64,000 bases of DNA from an uncultured Cellulomonas sp. (lineage in GTDB: Bacteria > Actinomycetota > Actinomycetes > Actinomycetales > Cellulomonadaceae): the NCBI RefSeq assembly GCF_947494015.1, contig NZ_CANLTL010000006.1, positions 186,001 through 250,000 on the forward strand. Direction: 5' to 3'. The translations under genes and the position numbers were made by a program. Position 1 is the first letter of the stretch. Each line of letters starts with the position of its first letter. This document shows positions 51,426 through 59,434 of this stretch, one piece after another. The notes under the pieces are model-generated. The model ran no database searches, had not been told where the DNA came from, and worked only from the letters and a program-made list of their open reading frames with translations.

Positions 51426-51878
51426 ATGGTGAGCCTGCGCGTGCCGACCGACTTCCCCATCGCCACGGTTGCCGGCGTCCACGTCGTCCTGCGCGGCGTG
51501 GACGTGCTGCCGGACGGCCTTCAGATCCGCTGGGACGGTGTGCCCGGCGAGGCGACCGAGCGGATGGACCAGGACTGGCAGACCGCGATGGGCGCCTGGA
51601 CCGAGCGCGTGGAGGAGCACGGGGCCGACGCCGCCGGCCCCGCGCCCGCGATGCCGGGCAACCTGCTCGCGCGCGTCCAGGCGCACCTGGTCGACGACGT
51701 CGGGACCACCTACACCGCGCGCACCGGACGCGCGGCCGGGACCGGGACCGCGTGGGAGTCGGCCTGGCGCTTCACGCCCGTGCCCCCGGCCGGCGCGTCC
51801 TCGCTGCGGCTCGAGCTGGCCGTGGACGGCGAGCGGGTCACCGGCTGCGACCTGGTGCTCACGTCTGCGGACCGGTAG
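51426..51878 (+). CDS. Hypothetical beta-rich protein
   Basis: A 150-residue soluble protein starting MVSLRVPTDFPIATVAGVHVVLRGVDVLPDGLQIRWDG and ending SSLRLELAVDGERVTGCDLVLT; alternating hydrophobic stretches suggest a beta-sandwich. No family recognised, no signal peptide. Leaderless start at ATG 51426. The last 20 bp overlap the end of the convergent PAS-GGDEF-EAL gene. Confidence 0.65.
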   Translation: MVSLRVPTDFPIATVAGVHVVLRGVDVLPDGLQIRWDGVPGEATERMDQDWQTAMGAWTERVEEHGADAAGPAPAMPGNLLARVQAHLVDDVGTTYTARTGRAAGTGTAWESAWRFTPVPPAGASSLRLELAVDGERVTGCDLVLTSADR

Positions 51879-53688
51879 CCGGGCCAGGCCCGGCCGTGGC
51901 CAGCAGGCGCCGGCCGAGCACGTCCGCGGGCACCGGCCGGCCCAGCCCGTAGCCCTGCGCCTGGTCGCACCCCAGCTCGCGGAGCGCGTCGCGCTGGCCG
52001 TCCGTCTCGACCCCCTCGGCGACGGCGACGAGCCCCAGGGTGTGGGCCATCTGCACGCAGGTCTCGACGATCGCCCGGTCGGCGGGGTCGGTCGTCAGCC
52101 CCGAGACGAAGGACCGGTCGATCTTGAGCTCGTCGACCGGGAACTGCTTGAGGTACGTGAGGCTGGAGTACCCGGTCCCGAAGTCGTCGATCGCGATGAG
52201 CACCCCCAGCTCCTTGAGCCGGCGCAGGGTGCCGACCGCGACGTCCGGGCGTCGCATCAGCGCCGTCTCGGTGATCTCCAGGACCAGGTGGGACGCGGCC
52301 AGACCCGTGCTCTGCAGGACGCCCGCCACTCGTTCGGCGAGGTCGACGTCGGCGAGCTGGCGCGCGGAGACGTTGACGGCGACCTGCAGGTCCGGCGGGC
52401 CACCGGTCGTCTGCCACCGCAGGGCCTGGCTCACCGCCTCCCCGAGCACCCACGCGCCGAGGTCGCGGATGATGCCGGACTGCTCGGCGGCATCGATGAA
52501 GTCGCCCGGCTGCAGCAGTCCCCGCGTCCGGTGCTGCCACCGCACCAGCGCCTCCACCCCGCGCACCGACCCGCTCACGAGGTCGACCCGCGGCTGGTAG
52601 TGCACGCGCAGGTCACCGTCGCGGACCGCGGCACGCAGCTGCTCCAGCAGCGCCATCCGGTCGGCCACGGGATCGGGGCTGCCCGCATCGTGCACCACCC
52701 ACTGCCCGGTGCCGCGAGCCTTGGCCTGGTCCATCGCCAGGTCGGCCCGCCGCAGCAGCTGCTGCGCGGCGTGCTCGACGTCCTCGGCCCGCACCGGTCC
52801 GGCGGCGTGCGCGATGCCGACGCCCGCGTCGATGACCACCTCCACGCCGCTGAGCACGAAGGGGGCGGTCACGGCGCGCAGCAGGTGGGCCGCGACGCGG
52901 GCGGCCCGGGACGGTGCGACCTCGTCGACCACGACGAACTCGTCGCCGGCGAACCGGGCGACGACGGCGCCGGCCGGGCACGCGGCGGCCAGCCGGGTCC
53001 CCACCTCACGGAGCAGCTCGTCACCGCTCGCGTGCCCGAGGTCGTCGTTGACGGTCCGGAAGCCGTCCAGGTCCACCGACAGGACCGTCGGGACGGGGGC
53101 GTCGCCGGCCGTCGCGGGGGCGCACGCCAACCGCCGGTGCAGGGCGTCGAGCAGGCCGGCCCGGTTGTGCAGGCCGGTCAGCGCGTCGCGGTGCACCAGC
53201 GCCTCGAGCGCGGCCTGCGCCGAGCGGACCCGCGCCTCGGACTCCTCCGCCGCCCGGCGGGCGGCGACCAGCGCATCCTCGTGGCGCTGCCGTTGACGCG
53301 CCTCCACCAGGGCGACGTGCGTCTGCGCGTCCTCGCCGTCGGCCGCGATGCGGACCGCGGACAGCAGCGCGGCCCGGCGACCGCGGTCCGGGCCCGTCAC
53401 CTGCACCGACGCCTCCGCGACCCGCCCGGTGGCCAGCAGCTCGGGCAGCCACCGCGACGCCCACAGCACCCGGTCGCCCGGTGCCAGCAGCGACCCGAAC
53501 GCCGTGCCGGCCAGGTCCGCGGGTGTGCGGCCGGTCCAGGCGCACAGCGTCGCGTTGGCGGCCACGACGCGTCCCTGCGTGTCCAGGGTGAGGTTCGCGC
53601 TGGGCGCCACCCACCACAGCCGACCCGGGTCCGGCTCGTCCGGCCCGTCCGGCCCGTCCGGCCCGTCCGGCGACGACCCGGCGGTCAC
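51859..53688 (-). CDS. PAS-GGDEF-EAL c-di-GMP phosphodiesterase/cyclase
   Basis: A 609-residue soluble signalling protein. Residues 5-20 are a Gly-Pro-Asp repeat; PAS domain about 25-130; helical linker; degenerate GGDEF domain with AGDEF at 247-251 and no RXXD site; EAL domain with EAL 379-381, NVSARQL, EITETALM, DDFGTG 501-506, LKIDRSFV and AEGVETDGQ, all catalytic positions kept. It is therefore most likely a phosphodiesterase with a weak or regulatory GGDEF. GTG 53688 overlaps the RsbQ-like gene stop (GTGA), so the hydrolase and this protein are made together. Confidence 0.9.
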   Translation of the reverse strand: MTAGSSPDGPDGPDGPDEPDPGRLWWVAPSANLTLDTQGRVVAANATLCAWTGRTPADLAGTAFGSLLAPGDRVLWASRWLPELLATGRVAEASVQVTGPDRGRRAALLSAVRIAADGEDAQTHVALVEARQRQRHEDALVAARRAAEESEARVRSAQAALEALVHRDALTGLHNRAGLLDALHRRLACAPATAGDAPVPTVLSVDLDGFRTVNDDLGHASGDELLREVGTRLAAACPAGAVVARFAGDEFVVVDEVAPSRAARVAAHLLRAVTAPFVLSGVEVVIDAGVGIAHAAGPVRAEDVEHAAQQLLRRADLAMDQAKARGTGQWVVHDAGSPDPVADRMALLEQLRAAVRDGDLRVHYQPRVDLVSGSVRGVEALVRWQHRTRGLLQPGDFIDAAEQSGIIRDLGAWVLGEAVSQALRWQTTGGPPDLQVAVNVSARQLADVDLAERVAGVLQSTGLAASHLVLEITETALMRRPDVAVGTLRRLKELGVLIAIDDFGTGYSSLTYLKQFPVDELKIDRSFVSGLTTDPADRAIVETCVQMAHTLGLVAVAEGVETDGQRDALRELGCDQAQGYGLGRPVPADVLGRRLLATAGPGPATGPQT

Positions 53689-54506
53689 GCGGCCGGCGCC
53701 AGGTGCCGACGGATGACGTCGACGGTCTCCGCCGGTGCGCTCAGGTGCGGGCAGTGACCGGTGGCGCGCAGGGGGACCAGGGTCGACGCCGGCAGGTGCC
53801 GGTGCAGGTAGTCACCGACCTCGAGCGGGGCCATCGCGTCCTCGTGGCACTGGAGGATGAGGGTGGGTGTGCTCAGCCGGGGCAGCAGGGGACGGCAGTC
53901 GGTCGTGAACGACGTGCGCGCCAGGGCCGCCGCCATCGCCGGGTCGTTCCGGCAGAACATCCCGGTCAGCCGCTCGCCCAGCTCGGGCCGCTCGGGGACG
54001 CCCATCACGACCGGCGCCATCGCCTCCGCCCAGGCCAGGTAGTTGGTGTCCAGCGAGCGCAGGACCTCGGGCAGGTCGTCCGCGGCGAAGCCGCCGTGGT
54101 AGTCGTCGGCCGGGTCGTCCAGCAGGTACGGGGACGGCGCGAGCCAGATCAGCTGGCGGAAGCGCTCGGGCTCGCGGATGGCCGCCTGGGCCGCCATCAT
54201 CGCGCCGATGCTGTGGGCGACCACCGTGACGTCCCGCAGGTCGAGCTCCGCGCAGATCGCGAGCAGGTCGGCGGCGTACGCGTCGAGGCCGCTGTAGCGC
54301 TGCGGGTCCCAGCCGGACGGGTCCGAGCGGCCCGCGCCCATGGTGTCGAACAGGAGGCACCGGAAGTCCCGGGCCAGTGGCGGGGCGACGTCCCGCCACA
54401 CGCTCTGGTCGCACCCGAACCCGTGCACGAAGAGCAGCGCCGGCGCGTCCTCGCGGCCGCTGCTCGTGACGTGGTGCCGCTCGGCCATGACGCCCTGAGC
54501 CTCCAC
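53685..54506 (-). CDS. RsbQ-like alpha/beta hydrolase
   Basis: A 273-residue soluble hydrolase closely resembling Bacillus RsbQ, with HGFGCDQSVWRDVAPP, YSGLDAYAADLLAICAELDL, nucleophile Ser99 in VVAHSIGAM, Asp223 in CHEDAMAP and His251 in ATGHCPHLSAPAET. RsbQ works with the PAS domain of RsbP, probably handing it a small hydrophobic molecule; its plant relatives are the karrikin/strigolactone receptors. Start GTG 54506 follows GGGAGGGG; the frame open to 54620 has no support. Overlaps the PAS-GGDEF-EAL gene. Confidence 0.92.
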   Translation of the reverse strand: MEAQGVMAERHHVTSSGREDAPALLFVHGFGCDQSVWRDVAPPLARDFRCLLFDTMGAGRSDPSGWDPQRYSGLDAYAADLLAICAELDLRDVTVVAHSIGAMMAAQAAIREPERFRQLIWLAPSPYLLDDPADDYHGGFAADDLPEVLRSLDTNYLAWAEAMAPVVMGVPERPELGERLTGMFCRNDPAMAAALARTSFTTDCRPLLPRLSTPTLILQCHEDAMAPLEVGDYLHRHLPASTLVPLRATGHCPHLSAPAETVDVIRRHLAPAA

Positions 54507-54668
54507 TGCGTCCCCTCCCGAGTCCTGGGTCCGCGCCGTCGCGTGTCCCGGATCGTGCCCCCTCGGCGCGCCGACGTCGCTGCATGGGAGCGCTGCCGGA
54601 GGCCTGCACGGCCCAGCCAACCATCGGTGCGTACCGGCGCGCCAACCCCGAGCCGGGGACGCACCGGG

Positions 54669-57200
54669 TCACAGGTCGCCCGAGCGCTGCAGCGTGCGCA
54701 TGGCCAGCCAGCCGACCGGGATGCGCAGCCAGTAGGTGAGCACGCGGAACAGCAGCGCCACCGACGCCGCGACACCGGGGTTGAGGCCACCGGCGGTCAG
54801 TCCCGTGGTCAGGGCGATCTCGATGGTGCCGATGCCGCCGGGTGTGGGGACCGCGGCGCCCGCCGCGTTGCCGACGAGGTAGATCAGCGCGACCTGGACG
54901 AGCGTGAGGTCCTGCCCGAAGGCCGCCAGGCAGGCCTCGAACGCGAGCACGTACCCCATGGTCATGACGACGTTGCCGCCCACGGCCAGCGCCACCCGCC
55001 ACGGGTGCCCGACGACGGCGATCAGGCGCGGCCAGGTCTGGCGCACGGTGGGCAGCGTCTTGCGGGCGACCCAGCCGCGCACGCCCGGGACCAGGAAGGA
55101 CGACGCGACCAGGGCAGCGACGATCCCGATGACGAGCAGCAGCGTGGGGCTGGGGGTGAACCGCGGCGCGTTGCTGGTCCCGGAGATGACCGACAGCAGC
55201 AGGAGCAGCACGACGGTGACCACGAACTGCGACACCTGCACCAGCGCCACCGTGGCGACCGACAGGGACGCGGTGACCCCGCGCCGGTTGAGCATGCGCA
55301 GGTTGAGGGCGGCGGGCCCGATGCCGGCGGGCGCGGCCAGCGCGACGAACGCTCCCGCCGCCTGGACGAGCGTGACCCGCCACACCGACAGCCGGATGGG
55401 CGCGAACGCGACGAAGGCCAGCGCGGCGCCCGGGAACGTCAGCAGGCCCAGGCCGAAGGCGACCAGGCTCCACCGCCAGTCGCTGCCCGCGACGGCCTCG
55501 GTGATCTGCTCGACGTTGACGGTCGTGAGGACGACGTACACCGCCACGACCGTCAGCAGGATCGTGATCAGCGTGCGGGCGCCGAACCGGACCAGCTGCT
55601 CGGGCTGCACGTCGGCGTCCGGCAGCAGCTCGACCAGAGCGGCGCGCAGCTCGGCGAGCACCTTGGGGTGGGCACGCACCTCCTCGCGGGTGCGGCGCGG
55701 CAGCGCGGGCGTCTGCAGCAGGGGCCCGATCGCCTCGACGTCCTCGCCGGGGAGCACGTCGACCGCCGACTGCAGCGCCCGGTCCGCCCCGACCCGGATG
55801 GCGAGCAGGGCGAGCATCTGGGTCAGGTCCATCCGCCGCGACAGTTGGTTGGAGGCGACGTCGCCGTTCTCCCAGCGGGTGATCCACACCAGCGGGCCGG
55901 CGCCCCGGTCCTCGACGAGGACGACGTCGGACGTCAGGGCGCGGTGGGTGATGCCGGCGTCGTGCGCGAGCTGCAGCTGCTCCCAGACGGCGTGCAGGTG
56001 GTCGTCGGTGAGCCAGGCCGGGTCCAGGTCGCGCAGCGGGACCGCGCGGTCCACGCGCTCCTGGACGAGCAGCATGGAGTCGTCCGCCTCGGCGACGCTG
56101 AGCAGGGCGGGCGTGCGCACGCCGGCGGCGTGAGCGGCGTAGGCGAGCAGGGCGGCCCGCTCGGCGGCCTGCCGCAGCGACACGAACGAGCGGCCCTCGA
56201 TGCCCCGCAGCCGCAGTGAGCGCCACAGCCGGGCCAGCGCGCCGATGACCTGGCGGTCGCCGTCGAGCACGACGACGGTCAGCCGCCCGTCGCCGGTCGT
56301 GGTGAGGTCGTACACGCGGTCGTCGGAGTAGCGCGTGATGGCGCGGGTCGCGGTCGGGGCGGGCGGTGTGACGGCGCCGGTGAGGGCGCTGGGCGGTGCG
56401 ACGGTGCCGATCGGGCCGGTCGCGGTCTCCGGTTCGCGCACCCGCTCCAGGCGCACGGGGTCGAAGCCGGCGCGGCGCACGCCGTCGACCAGGGCCGGAC
56501 CGTAGGCGCGCTCGGACTGGACGCCGGACACGTAGCGGACGGCCGCGCCGGCGGCGCGGCCGAGCAGGAGCGCGACACCGGTGCCGGGCAGCGACGCCGC
56601 ACCCGTGATGAGGGCGACGCCGAGCGTCACCCACACCAGGTTCCAGGACCAGCCCACGGTGCGCCGGCGCGCGCGGGGGCCGGCCGCGGTCAGCAGCGCG
56701 GTGACCGTGACGAGGTAGGCCGGGATGGTCAGTGACGTCTGGCCGCGCACGCGTGCCGAGAGGGCCGCGACGAGCAGGTCGTCGCCCACGGCGGTGACCG
56801 TCGCCGCGACGGCGGCCGCGAGCACGAGCCCGACGAGGGCGGCGACCGTGGCGTCCAGCACCTGGCGGCCCAGCCGTCGGACGGTGAGCTCGATCAGCAC
56901 GGCCGTGGGCGCGATGAAGGTCACCAGCACCTCGAGCAGGGCGACCGGCACGGTGAAGATCTGCCGGACGATGCTGCCCGCGCCGCGCACGTCCTCCGCG
57001 ACACCGGTGGTGGTCTCGTGGGCGTAGACGGCCAGCAGCATGACGACCGCGACGCCGAGCGCCGACAGCACGAGCATCAGCAGGTCGCTGGGGTGGTGGA
57101 CGCGTACGGTCGGGGTGTCGACGATCTGCACCCCGTGCGCGTGCGCGGGGGTGCTCCGCGGCTGCTCCGCGCCCGGGGGGGCGGTGAGCTGGTCCGGCAT
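54669..57200 (-). CDS. Large membrane protein: kinase-like domain between two transmembrane bundles, LPG synthase/flippase-type C-terminus
   Basis: An 843-residue protein. Residues about 30-240 form some six helices; 260-520 a soluble domain resembling a degenerate kinase (FVSLRQAAERAALLAYAAHAAGVRTPALL, MLLVQERVD, LAHDAGITHRALTSDVVLVED, where the HRD loop has lost its Asp); 530-835 an eight- to nine-helix bundle typical of lysylphosphatidylglycerol-synthase TM/YbhN proteins (GIGPAALNLRMLNRRGVTAS, YLVGNAAGAAVPTPGGIGTIEIALTTGL). ATG 57200 has TAGACT 7 nt upstream, a leaderless start; the frame upstream is antisense to the CPBP gene. Lipid transport or flipping is the likely function; substrate unknown. 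Confidence 0.85.
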   Translation of the reverse strand: MPDQLTAPPGAEQPRSTPAHAHGVQIVDTPTVRVHHPSDLLMLVLSALGVAVVMLLAVYAHETTTGVAEDVRGAGSIVRQIFTVPVALLEVLVTFIAPTAVLIELTVRRLGRQVLDATVAALVGLVLAAAVAATVTAVGDDLLVAALSARVRGQTSLTIPAYLVTVTALLTAAGPRARRRTVGWSWNLVWVTLGVALITGAASLPGTGVALLLGRAAGAAVRYVSGVQSERAYGPALVDGVRRAGFDPVRLERVREPETATGPIGTVAPPSALTGAVTPPAPTATRAITRYSDDRVYDLTTTGDGRLTVVVLDGDRQVIGALARLWRSLRLRGIEGRSFVSLRQAAERAALLAYAAHAAGVRTPALLSVAEADDSMLLVQERVDRAVPLRDLDPAWLTDDHLHAVWEQLQLAHDAGITHRALTSDVVLVEDRGAGPLVWITRWENGDVASNQLSRRMDLTQMLALLAIRVGADRALQSAVDVLPGEDVEAIGPLLQTPALPRRTREEVRAHPKVLAELRAALVELLPDADVQPEQLVRFGARTLITILLTVVAVYVVLTTVNVEQITEAVAGSDWRWSLVAFGLGLLTFPGAALAFVAFAPIRLSVWRVTLVQAAGAFVALAAPAGIGPAALNLRMLNRRGVTASLSVATVALVQVSQFVVTVVLLLLLSVISGTSNAPRFTPSPTLLLVIGIVAALVASSFLVPGVRGWVARKTLPTVRQTWPRLIAVVGHPWRVALAVGGNVVMTMGYVLAFEACLAAFGQDLTLVQVALIYLVGNAAGAAVPTPGGIGTIEIALTTGLTAGGLNPGVAASVALLFRVLTYWLRIPVGWLAMRTLQRSGDL

Positions 57201-57207
57201 GGGCGCG

Positions 57208-57213
57208 AGTCTA
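57208..57213 (-). promoter_or_regulatory. -10 box of the large membrane protein gene
   Basis: TAGACT with a 7-nt spacer to ATG 57200. Confidence 0.6.
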
Positions 57214-57289
57214 GGTGCGGGGGTCGACGATCCCGTGTCACCACGGCCCCGGGGGCACGCCCGGGTGTGGTCGGAGCCCGGTGGTGGGG

Positions 57290-58084
57290 TCAGCTCAGCC
57301 CGAGCGCCGTCCGCCACTCCGCGGGCACGAGCGCGTAGCCCACGAAGGCGACGACGTCGAGGACGGTGTGCGCCACCACCAGCGGCATGACGCGGCGCCG
57401 TCGGCGGTAGTACTCGGCGAAGACGACGCCCATGACGGCGTTGCCCACGAACGGTCCGATGCCCTGGTACAGGTGGTACGACCCGCGCAGCACGGCACTG
57501 GCCGCCACGACCGCGACGGGCGACCAGCGCAGCGCGGCGAGGCGCTCCATGAGGTAGCCGACCGCGATGACCTCCTCCAGCAGGGCGTTCTGCAGCGCGG
57601 ACAGGATCAGCACGGGCACCGTCCACCACGCGGCGTTGAGGGCCGAGGCCTGCACCTCGACGGTGACCCCCAGGACGCGTCCGACCGCGTACAGGCCCAG
57701 ACCGGGCAGGCCGATCAGCGCCGCCAGCCCGAGCCCCACCGCCAGGTCGCGGACCGGGCGGGCGCGATCCAGGCCGATCAGCCGCAGCGAGCTGCGCCCG
57801 CTCGCCGAGAGCAGGTACAGCGCGAGCGCGACCGGGACGAGGGCGAAGGCGATCCCCAGCAGCTGGTAGGTCAGGTCCAGGTACGGCCGTGGGGACCGGC
57901 TCGGGTTCAGGGTCGCGGTCTGCTCGGCGAGCGGCGTGCCCGCCGTCAGGCGCGCCGTGATCGACACCAGCGAGTAGAGCGCGGACTGCCCGAGCGACAG
58001 CCCCAGCACGATCCACAGCTCGACGGTCCACCGTCGGCGGACCGCGGTCGGACCGGGGGGTGGCACCTGGGCGTCGACGGTCAT
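57290..58084 (-). CDS. CPBP family intramembrane metalloprotease
   Basis: A 264-residue protein with about eight hydrophobic helices and the CPBP motifs: LLEEVIAVGYLMERL (the EE pair), RGSYHLYQG (HXXX) and the late VVAHTVLDVVAFV. Family members cleave or modify prenylated or exported peptides; target unknown. TACCGT lies 6 nt before ATG 58084, a leaderless start. 89 bp upstream of the large membrane protein gene on the same strand. Confidence 0.88.
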   Translation of the reverse strand: MTVDAQVPPPGPTAVRRRWTVELWIVLGLSLGQSALYSLVSITARLTAGTPLAEQTATLNPSRSPRPYLDLTYQLLGIAFALVPVALALYLLSASGRSSLRLIGLDRARPVRDLAVGLGLAALIGLPGLGLYAVGRVLGVTVEVQASALNAAWWTVPVLILSALQNALLEEVIAVGYLMERLAALRWSPVAVVAASAVLRGSYHLYQGIGPFVGNAVMGVVFAEYYRRRRRVMPLVVAHTVLDVVAFVGYALVPAEWRTALGLS

Positions 58085-58090
58085 GGCGTC

Positions 58091-58096
58091 ACGGTA
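58091..58096 (-). promoter_or_regulatory. -10 box of the CPBP protease gene
   Basis: TACCGT with a 6-nt spacer to ATG 58084. Confidence 0.6.
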
Positions 58097-58159
58097 GGTC
58101 GACGGTCGCCGCCCGGCGATCCGGTCGGGTCCCTTGCGGCTGGTGACGGACGCACACTA

Positions 58160-58174
58160 CTTTGCAGCGCAAAG
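58160..58174. promoter_or_regulatory. Palindromic operator of the ABC operon at 58.2-61.3 kb
   Basis: CTTTGC-AGC-GCAAAG, 35 bp before the first gene and overlapping a promoter-like TACTTT. It is the likely target of the winged-helix regulator encoded as second gene. Confidence 0.65.
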
Positions 58175-58208
58175 CAGTTCGCCCGGGACTGCGCGGACGG
58201 AGCGTGCG

Positions 58209-58985
58209 ATGGCCGGCAGTCCCGACACGTCCACCGGCGGCGGCCCGACGGCGGGCCGCGGGGTGCCCGGGGGCCACCGGATGCGCACGGGTGTCGACGA
58301 CGCGGCGCCCGCGCCGGCCGACGACGACGCACCGTCGGACCCCGCGGCGACCGCGGCGCTGATCGTTCAGCAGCGCGCCCGGCTGGCCGCCGCGACCGAC
58401 GTCGACGGTCGCGTGCTGTTCGGCGCGTGGGGCCTGGCCTGGCTGCTGGGGTTCGGGCTGCTGTACCTGACCGCCGGGGACGACCCGCTGGTCGTGACGT
58501 CGCCGACCGTGGCCGGGGTCGTGTTCGCGGGTCTGCTGATGACCGCCCTGGTCGTCACGGCGGTCCACGTCGCGCGCCGGACGGCCGGGCTGCACGGCAC
58601 CTCGTCCGTGCAGGGGGCGATGTACGGCTGGACGTGGACCCTCGGCTTCGTCGCGATCTTCGCGCTCGGCGGTGCCCTGGCCCGGGCGGGTGCGGACCCG
58701 GAGGTCCTCGGGACGGTCATGACGATCGCGCCGCCGGTCCTGGTCGGGGTGCTCTACATGGCCGGTGCCGCGCTCTGGCGGGACCGGACCCAGTTCGTCC
58801 TCGGCGCGTGGATCCTCGTGGCGACGGTGATCGCGTCGTTCGCCGGCCGGCCGCTCATGCTCGCGGTGATGGCCGTCGCCGGGGGCGGCGGGATGCTGGT
58901 CGGTGCCGTCGCCGAGGAGCTGCGCCGACGTCGGGGCGCTGCGCCGCGGGGAGCGGGCCTCGGCGGCGCGGCAGCGGTCATCTGA
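58209..58985 (+). CDS. Hypothetical membrane protein, first gene of the regulator-ABC operon
   Basis: A 258-residue protein: disordered acidic N-terminus (about 1-55), then six hydrophobic helices (LFGAWGLAWLLGFGLLYL, VAGVVFAGLLMTALVVTAVHVA, TWTLGFVAIFALGGALARA, TIAPPVLVGVLYMAGAAL, FVLGAWILVATVIASFAG, LMLAVMAVAGGGGMLVGAV) and a basic tail. No family name recognised. Its stop overlaps the regulator ATG (TGATG). Confidence 0.75.
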   Translation: MAGSPDTSTGGGPTAGRGVPGGHRMRTGVDDAAPAPADDDAPSDPAATAALIVQQRARLAAATDVDGRVLFGAWGLAWLLGFGLLYLTAGDDPLVVTSPTVAGVVFAGLLMTALVVTAVHVARRTAGLHGTSSVQGAMYGWTWTLGFVAIFALGGALARAGADPEVLGTVMTIAPPVLVGVLYMAGAALWRDRTQFVLGAWILVATVIASFAGRPLMLAVMAVAGGGGMLVGAVAEELRRRRGAAPRGAGLGGAAAVI

Positions 58986-59434
58986 TGGCCCCGACCCCCG
59001 GCGAGCTCGATCCGATCATCCACACCCAGGCTCGGTTGCGGATCATGACGACGCTGACCGCCCTGCCGTCCGGGGACCGCATCACCTTCCCCCGGCTGCA
59101 GACGCTGCTGGACGCGACGGCGGGGAACCTGTCGGCCCACCTGCGCAAGCTCGAGGACGCGGGGTACGTCACGGTGACGAAGGGCCACGTCGGCCGCACG
59201 CCGGCGACGCACGTCGAGGCGACCCCGGCCGGACGCCGGGCGTTCGACGACTACCTCGACGAGCTCCGGGCGCTGCTCACCCCGCCCGCCGAGGCGACCG
59301 CGGCCTTCCCGCGCACACCCGCCCCGGCACCCGTACCCGTACCGGCGAGCGATCCACCCGCGCCGGTCTCCGCGCGGTCCCCCAGCCCGCTCCCGACCTC
59401 GCTGACGACGCCGACCCCTCAGGAGTCCCGATGA
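58985..59434 (+). CDS. Winged-helix transcriptional regulator (HTH_34/ArsR-like)
   Basis: A 149-residue regulator: HTH and wing in RLRIMTTLTALPSGDRITFPRLQTLLDATAGNLSAHLRKLEDAGYVTVTKGH (about 17-70) and ATHVEATPAGRRAFDDYLDELRALL, then a Pro-rich tail. This is the 'MarR/ArsR-like winged helix with DNA-binding domain' type that often precedes ABC exporters. Coupled at both ends (TGATG and ATGA). Confidence 0.88.
   Translation: MAPTPGELDPIIHTQARLRIMTTLTALPSGDRITFPRLQTLLDATAGNLSAHLRKLEDAGYVTVTKGHVGRTPATHVEATPAGRRAFDDYLDELRALLTPPAEATAAFPRTPAPAPVPVPASDPPAPVSARSPSPLPTSLTTPTPQESR

Noticed and set aside
54669-58031. 1120-codon frame extending the large membrane protein
   Set aside because: The extra 277 codons lie within the CPBP protease gene; ATG 57200 has its own -10 box.
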